This document shows, piece after piece, positions 36,847 through 47,504 of a DNA stretch of 64,000 nt. Positions within the stretch are counted from its first letter, which is position 1. The number at the start of each line of letters is the position of its first letter. The notes under the pieces are model-generated. The model was not told the DNA's origin. It searched no databases and saw only the letters and a list, made by a program, of their open reading frames with translations. The translations under genes and the position numbers were made by a program. Source of the stretch: Ephydatia muelleri. Lineage: Eukaryota > Porifera > Demospongiae > Spongillida > Spongillidae. The stretch spans positions 5,135,449-5,199,448 of the forward strand of contig JABACO010000012.1 of assembly GCA_013339895.1 (NCBI GenBank), written 5' to 3'.

Positions 36847-37752
36847 CATGCGTGTATGTGTGACCTCTGTGGTGACAGCTCTGAATGCCATCCTATAATT
36901 TGTGATGTAGATGTTGCCCTTTATGAACTGTTCTGCATGACGTTGCTGTGGGTCACAAAATGTCACCTCTTGGTCTAGGGATGGGTTTGACGATGAATAC
37001 AGCATGCTGGTATCAATGGCAGTATCTTCCACAGACTCTAACCTGTGTACAGAGTGTGCTCTCCAGATAGTAGTGGGGGAGTGCCCTCCAGAGCCTAAAG
37101 CATCCAAGCCAAGCAAATAGGAGAGCAGAATCAGAAAGGGGCATTGACCATGTGAGTTTAATTATATTAATACATTTTTAAAAAGATTGCATAATAATAC
37201 ATGCGGATATGGTATTGCATGTTATTTAGCACTAGGCACTCAGTCCATTTTTTTTGTACCATAGCATTCATTTGCCTTTATTCTTTTCACATGTGTGTGA
37301 AATAGAAGTTACAAAAGGCATACATGTTTCCAGTGTGCACCATTCATAAAAGCAGTTGCAATTTAATAAGCGTTGAGAACAGTGCATGTGTTGGGCTTTC
37401 ATGTGGTTAAGACAGTAATGTATGTTTTTAAAGGTGCAAGAATGAGTGAAGTACGCCTTATAAGGTAAAAATGATTATCTTTGGGATTCCAATTAAGGCC
37501 AGTGTACAGGCAATGATTTTCGGTGCAAAAAACAGTGCGCATACAAGTTGCCCACCGTGAATGATGCGTCTTCATGATCGCAACATGGCACGATGGCACA
37601 GAGGTACAGTCAAAGCACCGTACGTTACCGTTTTAAAAAATGGGATACAGCTGCTCACCTTGCATCGCAGGCTTTCGTGGATATGGCGACGAGATCGTCT
37701 CAGCAAAGGGGGAGACGCTGTGAAGGGCGTGGGTATCGATCGATGAAGGCAT
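31732..37752 (-). CDS. Myotubularin-family phosphoinositide 3-phosphatase (16 exons found, 3' end open)
   Basis: Exons on the - strand: 37,752-37,659; 37,094-36,865; 36,157-36,050; 34,277-34,206; 34,090-33,977; 33,921-33,841; 33,786-33,712; 33,464-33,276; 33,053-32,962; 32,906-32,816; 32,634-32,476; 32,426-32,379; 32,174-32,082; 32,020-31,959; 31,896-31,845; 31,779-31,732. Phases agree throughout, giving 536 codons. Order: N-terminal tail, PH-GRAM domain ([31 protein letters not shown]), then the phosphatase domain ([40 protein letters not shown]). The active site is [11 protein letters not shown] with Cys406, Asp408, Asp411 and Arg412, the full Cx5R of catalytically active MTM1/MTMR1/MTMR2-type members, which dephosphorylate PI3P and PI(3,5)P2 on endosomes. 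Later conserved blocks are [14 protein letters not shown] and [12 protein letters not shown]. The last exons, including any coiled coil, were not found. Confidence 0.95.
36537..36708. mobile_element. 172-bp palindromic MITE with TAA duplication
   Basis: Arms starting AGGCCGGCATACACGGGGCG (left) and ending ...CGCCCCGTGTATGCCGACCT (right) are inverted repeats for about 65 bp, including CTTCCTGCCGA and GTCGCATGCAACTC on each side. TAA flanks both ends (36,534-36,536 and 36,709-36,711). A 3-bp TWA duplication is typical of PIF/Harbinger-derived MITEs. It lies in intron 2 of the myotubularin gene. Confidence 0.88.
36815..36845. repeat. GT microsatellite by a myotubularin 5' splice site
   Basis: (GT)n on the + strand, hence (CA)n in the transcript, starting about 20 nt after the donor of myotubularin exon 2 (exon end 36,865). 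Pure dinucleotide repeat. Confidence 0.85.
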
Positions 37753-40110
37753 GATACATTAGTGCGCAAACACGCCCCAACTCACTTCTATACGTTAATA
37801 TGCTTTCAGAGAGGTCTGCAAAGAATGTAAACACGAGTTCAGGTAATGATACGGAAATCACACAATAATCTCATTCGCTCTGGATGACAACTATACGTTA
37901 AATGAATTTAAACAAACGTGCCCATAAGAGTCTATGCTGAGAGAGGTCGTAGTAGAACCACAACAAAGCGTTCGACCAATCCCGCATAGTTCAATTTCCT
38001 GCGTCATGTAAGGACACGCCTTCAACAGTATAGGGGCATCCTTCGCATGCGCTGCAAGTGAGTTACGTCTTGTATCCAGTACCTGCCGACAGTGCCGATC
38101 TTGTTCTTCGAGCTGACATACTCAGTCACACAGATTACGAACGTTTTCTTGTCAAGTGGAGTCTTTGATATTAGGATATTACTCCGCCCATCGTATTCTA
38201 AACATGGTAATACATAGCGTGCTCGATTGTTCGCAGAAATGCCTAGCGCGCGCATTCATGAGCGTAGATACGTAAACACACGTGGGAGGTGGGGGCGGGG
38301 GCGGGTGTCAAAGAACGCTCTCGATACAATAGAACGAAGGTATACTTAGTAACAAATATCACTTAACCGTTTAACGAACAGGTAAACAAACAAAAGAGTT
38401 AACCAAAGTATTCCTGTACTCCACAGTAATTACTGGCATTCAACTTCCTCATCGTCTTATGTCCTGAGCATCATCCTGGGTACACCCCCGGGAGTGCAGA
38501 AATTATGCAGTTTTAATTCGTTTAATTGGGTGGGATGACGCTCAAACGATATGTACATATAAACTGAACAAATTACGTACCTTCCAGCAACATACTCGAA
38601 GTGTATATGCGAAAATTGTACAACATGTGTGCGCTTTATATTATATGCTACAAGATGAGCCGTCGTCTTAACAGTGCAATTGTTATTAAATCTATACCAA
38701 CCATGAGATTGATGTTACTTGATTTATATTACATGCTTAAGATGAGTCGTCTTGACAATGCAATTGTCTTTTAAAAATATATACCAACCATGGAAATTAA
38801 AGGGATCAATCAACAATGATTCCTCCAAATGTTGTCTGTGCATGGGTGGGTGCGGTGTTGGTTTTCTCGCAGAGATCACAATCTGTTCTGGCTCGACCCC
38901 CCCCCCCCCCCCCCCCCCCTCCCCAAGTATTCAGAATGTGTACACATTCTTTTTGATTGAATATCAATATACCATTCAGGCGATAAACCTATAATATGAA
39001 TGATTTTGCTGATTATAAGCCTATAGTGGTATACTTGTGTTATCTAAAGCTATGTTAAAAAATAAAAAAAAACAACGTAATTAGACTGCTCGCTATTTAT
39101 AGAGAAGATCTATTAAAGTTGCGGGAATAGTATGGAATCAATTTTAAGCTATTTTGGGAAACAGCGTGAGGTCAGCTCTGGGTACACAACAGCTGAGCAA
39201 TGGATCCACCAACACGCCGCCAACTTCTGTTCCCATCAGAAGCATCATGATGCCCATATGAGAAGAGTGTCTGAAAAGGTTCTGTGAGTTTCTGAGTCCC
39301 CAAACCATCCAATCTAAAGTAATGATGAGTGATCAGAGCGAGGATCGACACATGACTCACGTGATGGAGCCACGCCCATATGAACACTAGCAGAATACAG
39401 TACGCGTTTCGTGGTCTAATATTGTCGTTCAGGTTGCTTAACCTCACACACACTCGCAAAGCAGACCACCCCCACAGGCATTACAAATGACCAGCAGCTA
39501 AACAGATTTAACCCTTGCCCAGGGTACAGACCACACCCACTGACCATACAGATGGTATCTTCATAGCATCAGCTAAAGAGATTCTTTCTAATGGTACACA
39601 CAATAGAAGTACGTGTGAATGTGTATGGGCTCCCGCGCTGGTGTGTGTGTGCGTGCTCCCGCGCACACTCACACCAGTGCGATACGATATTAAGATGTAG
39701 CAACGGACCGCTATACCGCTATAATGCCACGCGGCAACTTACGCAGTCGTTGAGCAGCAGGTAGATACGCGAGCGCGCATTCGTCTATTCAGATCAGTCG
39801 GCCGATGATATTGAAAAGTTTTAATTACGAGCATTTAGAACGAGAAGCTCCTCGGCCTCACGCACGCCCGCACGCTGAATAATTTACACTAACAATTACG
39901 GGTGTGCCCGTCCCATTGATCATTATTGCTCTGAATAGTAAATAATTGCGCAATGGCAAAATTAATTAGTTTTAGTGACATTGCCCAAGTTTTTTCTATG
40001 GCAAAAAACAGGGGACAACGATACTTTGGCAAATTAAAGTAGATATCGATGTAGATTGGAAAGGCTTTTTCTTTTGGCTCGGGCTTACTTTATATGCTGT
40101 ACTTGTAACT
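37753..40110. other. Intergenic with short tandem duplication and poly-C
   Basis: No gene recognised. A ~74-bp segment at 38,637-38,710 (containing CAAGATGAGCCGTCGTCTTA and TCTATACCAACCATG) recurs diverged at 38,724-38,797. A 22-base C-rich run lies at 38,899-38,921. The open frame at 39,459-39,172 on the - strand has no recognisable feature. A CGCG-rich patch near 39,720-39,890 is unexplained. Confidence 0.5.
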
Positions 40111-40870
40111 CAGGGCCGGCCTTAGATGTTTGGCGGCCTAGGCAAAAAAGGTCTTGGCGGCCCTTCCAACCTCGCTTGAGGGTGGTCTGGGGGAAAAAAT
40201 GAACTTAATCCCTTTCAATATTGCACGCTATCATGTACGCACACAACGTAATCGTCAATGAACACATGACAATAATGAAATTAATTTTTAAGTTCAGTGT
40301 GCATGAAAAGCGATTTTTCTAGCTTTAATGGCTGAAAACGAATCTATTAATGTACCATACTCCAAGGTTGCTGCAATATTATGTTCAATCGAAATCAGAG
40401 CCAAGCTTTCAAGCCTATCTTCCGACATTGTTGAACGAAGAAAAGTCTTTATTTGTTCTCTTTCGCTTTCGCTTTTCAGCGCCAGAATCGTACTTAGAGC
40501 CAAACATTTTTATTTGTATTTTTATTCTTGCAAATAAATGCGTCAGGGATCAAGGTTGACCCTACTGAGGAGAATGCAGAGTTCATGGAGGGCAGGCGGG
40601 TGCTGACTGCATGGTGAACTTGAAGGGTTGCATCTGACAGAGAACCTTTGACACACGGGATTCAGGCAATATGGCTGAATTGATTACGAAGTTGAGTGCA
40701 TGCATGTGTCATACTATCAACTTATCCCGGTTGGTTTTTGCTGGTTAGTCGGAATGTAGTGTACGAGTGCTAATAAGCATATGAATAATTAAGTAGCAAC
40801 AGTTTGGCGGCCCCTTTGACCGGCGGCCCTAGGCATTTGCCTAGTCTGCCTAGCGTTAAGGCCGGCCCTG
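40111..40870 (-). mobile_element. Internally deleted hAT element keeping the transposase C-terminus
   Basis: Ends are CAGGGCCGGCCTTA and TAAGGCCGGCCCTG, perfect 14-bp inverted repeats (ACT/AGT outside extends the symmetry by three bases). Inside, the - strand frame 40,503-40,294 ends with LRSTMSEDRLESLALISIEH, the C-terminal motif of a hAT transposase branch, followed by an acidic and basic tail. The rest of the transposase is missing. No clear 8-bp target duplication is seen (TTGTAACT against AGTCTTAA), so the flanks have changed or the boundary differs. Confidence 0.75.
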
Positions 40871-41081
40871 AGTCTTAATCTTTCTGCAAGACATCATTAT
40901 AGAAAAATATTTCTCTCGTTCATCGGTTGATCACTGCGCCAACTTCCTACGCCTATGTACTGCCAGTACAGATAGTATTCGTACTCCCGAACGTTTAAAT
41001 TTAGAACAACATTAGTGTGGTGTAACCCCGCCCCCTAGTAATTTTGGCGCTAACAATGACCGAAGCGGATAAGTTATACAA

Positions 41082-41616
<535 letters not shown>

Positions 41617-41647
41617 ATCGCTTTTCGTTGTTTTTGTTTTTCAAACC

Positions 41648-41662
41648 GGCTTTTTAAAAGCC
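41648..41662 (+). terminator. Histone 3' stem-loop, short-loop variant
   Basis: GGCTTTTTAAAAGCC followed by ACC lies 32 bp after the H3 stop codon. The animal consensus is a 6-bp stem with a 4-nt loop followed by ACCCA. Here the same stem shape appears with only 15 nt in total, giving a 3-nt loop or a 5-bp stem. It is the expected substrate for SLBP-dependent 3' end formation. A purine-rich downstream element was not clearly identified. Confidence 0.75.
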
Positions 41663-42084
41663 ACCATATGCGCAGATGATTTATACCTTGCTGACAATGC
41701 CGTATCTATGGTTGTTCGACTGTTTAAGCCCAAGTGATGATGATTTTTGCCTTCGGAGTCGACCAGACGATGGGGACGAAGTACGGAAATCAGGAGAGGA
41801 CAAGAAATGGCGTCCTTTGAGATAAGAGGTGAGTTAGTAAGCAAAGAAGGTAGCGCATTGTGCAAGGATCACGTGTCACAAAACATGCGTACAAATGTCT
41901 AAGTTTACTGATACAAAATGCATGTTGGTAGCATTATGCTGTGTATACTGAGATACATTGCAGATTTATGTCCATTCCAGTATGCAAATGAATGCATAAG
42001 GGTTAATCCCCTCTGTCATTTGGCAATGCGAAAATGATCTTCCAGTGGTTGTCTTTTACTTTAATTCCCCCCCCCCCCCCCACT
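41663..42084. other. Spacer between H3 and Merlin fragment
   Basis: No gene recognised. A C-rich run at 42,066-42,080 precedes the Merlin copy. The 41,865-41,641 open frame is not supported. Confidence 0.5.
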
Positions 42085-42530
42085 TAAAAATTCATCTGAT
42101 TCAATTTACAAGTTATTAATACACTAAGTAAAACAAATCACACTGGATATTGTTCAGCGATGTGTGTTATTTTGCCAAATGCATCTGGTGCACAAAATGC
42201 AGCAAATGATTGACAGTGTTATGAATGTTGCTGGTGGTTGCAGCTAGTTGATTATAGGCGCTCCACTCATTGCTGTATACGATACTGCCAGGCCTCACGT
42301 GAGCTGCAATAAGGGGGAGCAATGTAACAGCACACGCCGAACAACTTCTACCAAACAGCTCTCCCCACTTCCTCGTTCCATCCCCCCAAACACCCAGTAA
42401 CTGTTCAGCTCTGCTATGCTTGTATTTTCGTTTGCCGAATTTACTTTCATCGATCTCTACTTCTTTACCGGGACCTCCAGAAAGTATTGTATGCAAACGT
42501 CTCTAACAAATTATACCAGTCAACAGCAGT
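42085..42530 (-). pseudogene. Merlin (IS1016/ISXO2-like) transposase fragment, copy 1
   Basis: The - strand frame (42,496-42,167) carries GGPGKEVEIDESKFGKRKY and later RPGSIVYSNEWSAYNQL and VNHLLHFV, the order found in Merlin and ISXO2-like DDE transposases. In the usual second catalytic block the residue after Ser is Asp (SDxWxAY); here it is Asn (SNEWSAY). The N-terminal zinc-ribbon part is missing on this copy, which breaks off near 42,530. Nearly identical sequence recurs at 44,074-44,520. Confidence 0.8.
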
Positions 42531-42609
42531 CATGCCCATATATATGTGGGAACCCCACAAATTGTCCAATCTGGCAAACATGCTTGGATCAAGGCACCAG
42601 TCATCATAA

Positions 42610-43062
42610 TCAGTAATGCGGCTTAGATAATCTGTCAACTGATTTTTTCTCCCTGAGTATCCATTTGGACTCTAAATGTATTTGCACTATGCACAATTCG
42701 AATACTTTAACTGTTCCCACTTGCAGTACCGCTTTACCACTCCCCATGTGTAAAATGCTTACTACATTTTGATTATCAGTGAACCAGTGAACTCTTGTAC
42801 CAATTAGCTTAGTAGCAACTAATTCCATTACCCTAGCAAACTCCCTCCAAGTTGAACTCTGCTTGGCTTCATGTTCCTTCCAACAGCCATGAGCAGCGTG
42901 CATGCCATGCTCCACTGTATACCCTCCATATCCTGTATCACCAGCGTCTGAATAAATGACACAAATGGCTGAAGGGCTACACCAAATCGGTTGCCCATTG
43001 TACCTACTGATAGACTTTGCCCAAAAATTGATAGACTTTGCCCAAAAATTAAGTTCCAACAT
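42610..43062 (-). pseudogene. Retroelement RNase H fragment (DIRS/Ty3-like)
   Basis: The frame contains a ribonuclease H-like pattern: an SDAG segment near the start (first acidic residue), a conserved STWREFA block with Glu, WFTDNQNVV with the third acidic residue, and a decayed DRLSK near the end. This arrangement is typical for the RNase H that follows reverse transcriptase in DIRS and related retroelements. Reverse transcriptase itself is not seen. It lies between the two Merlin copies in the same orientation. Confidence 0.7.
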
Positions 43063-44073
43063 GTGTGCCTAATGTTCATTTACAAGGTTATACAAAATTA
43101 CTCATTCTTAAGAAAGAAAAAAATCAAGTGTACTGTGACAATTTTTCAGTTCACTTCCATGCTTTTAGTCAGTACTTTGCAATGTGCCTGCCATAGCAAA
43201 TCTTGGACATGGCTCTAGGAGCACTGCAAGAACAGTAATAAGAGGTTTTGACTGAACACTCTCTTTACACCGGAGCTGCACATATCTGCTTTTCTTAGAC
43301 TTGTTTGGTTTGAATGCCTGTAACTTTATGTTCCAAGAACTGTATGGCAGAATTGCCTGCAATAGATGACCAGGAGATTTAGTCATTTCCTTGCGTCTTT
43401 TTGACCTTGGAGTTGAATCTTCATACTTCTCTTGTTGCAAACGCTCTTAAGGCAAGTGCCTTCCGAAACTCACTGAGTGTTATATTCCTGAGGATCAGCA
43501 AAAGCTCTATGCCAGCCATGCATTGGCCTCTGATACCCCCATAACAAATGCAAATACCCGATGCAACCATGTTTTAGTGTTTCACTCTTCTTCAATTCCT
43601 CTAGTACCTTGTCGCACATTGTTATTGTCATCTATACTGTGTCGTGATACATAGTAATCATCAAAAAGCTGACGACGATTGAAGCCTTGTGAAGGACCTC
43701 GTGGAACATATTTACCACACATTCTCAGTATTAATCCTCCTAACTTTCCTTATTCATATTGAGCGTGACCAATACTAAGTGGTCGGTCTTTGCCCTCACG
43801 TGAAAAATTATTTTTGTATAGGTGCAAGCCATAGTGTGCCACTCATTGCCTTGATCAGTAAACTTGCGACCCATAATTCCCATCCAGGACAATTAGGTTT
43901 TTCCCACATCATCATTGATTCATCCAAACATACTGACCAACTTGGAGCAAAAACTTATTTCAATTGCAAGTTCCATGCCTCTAAACGGACGTATCTCCCA
44001 AAACTGGTCATCAGGGTAAGGTGGCGGATATGTGGACAGTGCAATTGCAGAGGTGATGGCTTCAAATCCCCCA
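43063..44073. other. Transposon-derived spacer between Merlin copies
   Basis: No intact gene. A - strand frame at 43,440-43,165 encodes a basic stretch (PRSKRRKEMTKSPGH) of unknown origin, possibly part of the same retroelement. A 19-bp sequence TGATAGACTTTGCCCAAAAA occurs twice in tandem at 43,009-43,048. Confidence 0.4.
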
Positions 44074-44640
44074 CCCCCACTTAAAAATTCATCTGATTCA
44101 ATTTACACACTAAGTAATACAAATCACACTGGATATTGTTCAGCGATGTGTGTTATGATTTTGCCAAATGCATCTGGTGCACAAAATGGAGCAAATGATT
44201 GACAGTGTTATGAATGTTGCTGGTGGTTGCAGCTAGTTGATTATAGGCGCTCCACTCATTGCTGTATACGATACTGCCAGGCCTCATGTGAGCTGCAATA
44301 AGGGGGAGCAATGTAACAGCACACGCCGAACAACTTCTACCAAACAGCTCTCCCCACTTCCTCATTCCATCCTCCCAAACACCCAGTAACTGTCCAGCTC
44401 TGCTATGGTTGTAATTTCGTTTGCCGAATTTACTTTCATCAATCTCTACTTCTTTACCAGGACCTCATCACGGCCGGGTGGTCCAGAAAGTATTGCATGC
44501 AAACGTCTCTAACGAAGTTATACCAGTCAACAGCAGTACGGCTTGAGATCTAATATTTGAAGCATTTGAGAGATATGTCAAATTTAGACTTACGATAAGA
44601 GTGTCTACAAACCTTTAATTCATCCTGCGCTTTTCCTACA
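44074..44640 (-). pseudogene. Merlin transposase fragment, copy 2 (longer)
   Basis: A second copy of the Merlin fragment, nearly identical to copy 1 over about 440 bp and in direct orientation 2 kb away. It keeps the same EIDESKFGK and SNEWSAY words. It extends further 5': on the - strand before the break it reads ISSRTAVDWYNFVRDVCMQY, the segment that precedes the catalytic core in this family, then shifts frame near 44,465. It shares the Asp-to-Asn change with copy 1, so the change predates the duplication or was transferred between copies. Confidence 0.78.
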
Positions 44641-47111
44641 GCAGTCTTGGTGGACCAGACGTGTAGCAGTTGCAATATGACCTGTATTTCCAGGTGGCTC
44701 CCTGAATCCGAGATCGCAAAAGGTTTGACGAGTGTTTCCCCAAACAGATTTTACCTTCAAAAAAGGTTCCCCCTCTTAGAGTTGCCTCTTTCCTGCAACC
44801 TTTGCAGCTCTTCTCAGCTGGTCAAGACTTATTGCGATGCCTTGAACGATGATGTCAGTGTTGCTGGCTCCCTTGGCAATGGTGGGAAGACGGTTATTAC
44901 ATGTCTTGCCAGTCCTTTGAGCCTGCACACAAGGGAGAAGATGTTCAAATTGTCGCATTCGACAAGTGGCCTTAGGTCCTGCATCGCTTTAACTCTGTTG
45001 TCCGGTAGTTGCTCTACTTCACCCTGTAGAACAGACAGCTTTGTGACGTATTAAAGTCTAGCGCAAAGGCGTGAAACCTCGTCAGTGGGCAGGAGTTGAC
45101 CATGCAGTGACAGAGTGCAACTGGGGCAGTGCTGTCATTCCCTGTGGTGGTGCTCTCGGCGAGTAAGTGGCGAACAGCAAAGGCCTAGTGGGTTCAGATA
45201 ATATGTAGTCCACCAATTGCTCTGTCAACAGAGACGGGTGAGATCTGTTGAGGATTCAGCCTGTGTATGTTGTATACAAAAAAATCAGTTTGGTGGTAGT
45301 TGTTGAATACAGTTGTACCATTGCCTCATTCTGCGGAGAGCAGATAGGTCGAGGCTTGTAGCTTTTTTCTCCACAGTTCACGGCAAGTCGAAGTGAAAAG
45401 TGTTGTGAACTAACTGACCTTATTGCCTCTCCAATAATGTCTCATATAAAAAGTCTGGTGACAAAATAGTTGTCTCCTTCATTTGGCTGTGCCAACAGAG
45501 CCGGCATGGGTTCCCTTGTAACTATAGTATACAAAAGAATTGCATCACTTATCTCAGATAAACACCACTATCCTTACAGTACAACTCTTTTCTGGTTTAG
45601 ATGTAGACTGAATTTTTCCCTCCTTTGCTCAGCTATTATTCTTGTTTGGTGCTGTCAGAACCTTTTCTCTCCTATCACCCTCCACACTTATATCACCCTC
45701 CACGTTCCCTGCAACCTGCCCTTCTATTACACTTTGTTTTTCCAATACTACACTGCGGGTTCCTCCATCTATGTCATTTGTACTGGTGTTTTCCACTTCT
45801 CTTGGACCTTGCTGTTGTACTGTGTTTTGCACACGTGTGTTTCCACTTCCCCAGCTAGCCGTACTTGTTTTATCTAGAGATGGTGTTGTATAACCCGGAC
45901 CTGTTCCCCTTCTAGTTCTATTGTCTTCTTGACCATCCTCATCTATCTCTCTCAGACAACTCTCCAAACACCCTTCTCTCTTGTGGATTTTAACTGCATG
46001 CTTAATTTTCTTTATTCTCACTTCCTTCATTTCACTTTCTTTGTTTCTCATTTCTCTTTCTCAACTTTTTTCTCTTCCCATTTCTTCCTTTCCTCCTCAC
46101 TTTCATATTTTTCATTACTTCCTCTTTTACTTCTGCATTCTTATTCAAGAGTTGATAAAATGTGCTTTAAGCAATGCTAACAGTTCTCGGGACGCTTTAT
46201 TTAGTATAGCTTTCCATTGCCTTCTGAGGGTATTGTCTGCCTTGTAGGTAAAACAAGGTATGAATGCTTTTAGGCCTAGGGGGTATATGCTAGCCCCAAT
46301 ACACCCCTCCGCAAATGCCGGGTGGTGTTCTATAATTTGTCTGCGACACAGTACTTCATACAAATCCTTCCCATTGTTCTGTGGATCTCGAATTGTTCTC
46401 CCTTCATTCTCTTTTAATTGCTCTGTCTTTTCTTTATGTACACCATTATTTAGGACCTCTGCTTCCATTCCTCTCACCATTTGGTACTGGCTCTACACAC
46501 GCTTGTGCTCCTTCACCCTCTCTCTAATAGGTGCAGACTCAACATTCTCCTTCATCCCTTTACTTGACTATACTACATCATTTGGTGCTAGCTCTAGCTC
46601 TACAGTCAATACTACTACTTCCCCACTGCTTTCATTTGACTACTGTTCTCCCTCTTGTTTCATCTGTTTCTAGTTGAACACTGCTTCCAACTATTCCAAC
46701 TGCATTTTTTTCTGTATTTTTATCCGTACAGGTGCCCCTCAAACTTTCCATGATATAAAAGTGTATCGGTACATCACTACTGCAGACAACATTGTGGCCA
46801 CAGTATCACTACTCTTAGAGCGAGCCTCAATTATGCACTTTTCATCACAGCACCTGACTGTGCATCATCATTCAACTTTTTCGGATCACACCTGGAAATG
46901 GATTGAGGCATATGCCAATGAAGCTGATGGCATTGCCGTATATGAAGAATTGAAGGCACTGAAAAAAACTCATTGTCATCAAGCTGTTCCTTCACCCATC
47001 TGACTGTTAAGTATATATTTTTTCTGTCGTTCTGAGCTTTGAACATAGGATGTCTATAATGAGGAGTTTGTTAATTATTATTTAGACAGGTACCGTAATG
47101 TTCTAATCATA
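44641..47111. other. Pyrimidine-rich transposon debris
   Basis: Long C/T-rich + strand (45,560-46,700) with many overlapping open frames on both strands, none with a recognisable domain. The - strand reads (46,051-45,629 and 46,480-46,145) are rich in Lys, Glu, Arg and Gln, which would fit the nucleic-acid-binding or coiled-coil part of a gag-like protein, but no CCHC knuckle is visible. Confidence 0.35.
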
Positions 47112-47452
47112 CTAGTTTCCAGCCGCATGCAGCCGTGTTGCCGTGAAGCTGGCCCACTCCACCATGCCTCCAGTTTTTTCATCACCTCTCTTTTCTTGGT
47201 TTCTTCTCTGTTCCTTGACCTTTTCTTGCTGCTGCCTCTTTTTGTTGAACACTTTCACTACTTCTGCTTCTCTATGCACCCTTTCACTTTCGATTTCTTC
47301 ACGCTTCCTTCGGTCTGCCACCAACATCTCTTGCCAGTTGACTTCCATCATCACTTTGTATGCGCACCCTGACCTCATAGTCATACAGGTATATTTGAAG
47401 TAGATCTGAAGACTGCAAACGAACAGTTCCCACCGCTGCCACCAAATGTTAT
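47112..47452 (-). mobile_element. Possible LTR-retroelement 5' end (PBS-like word plus gag-like coiled coil)
   Basis: On the - strand, ACATTTGGTGGCAGCGGTGG at about 47,450-47,431 resembles the LTR junction and primer-binding sequence seen in many Ty3-type elements. Just downstream the frame (47,372-47,115) has a heptad-like charged stretch (WQEMLVADRRKREEIE) typical of gag-like coiled coils. LTRs were not verified. Degraded. Confidence 0.4.
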
Positions 47453-47504
47453 GGACCCGATTGTCACCACGAGACCACCACCCAGACACTCTCAAAAGGA
47501 ACAA

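Noticed and set aside
45470..46673. Overlapping + strand frames rich in Ser, Phe, Leu and Cys
   Set aside because: They reflect a C/T-rich strand; no hydrophobic pattern typical of a real membrane protein and no splice support.
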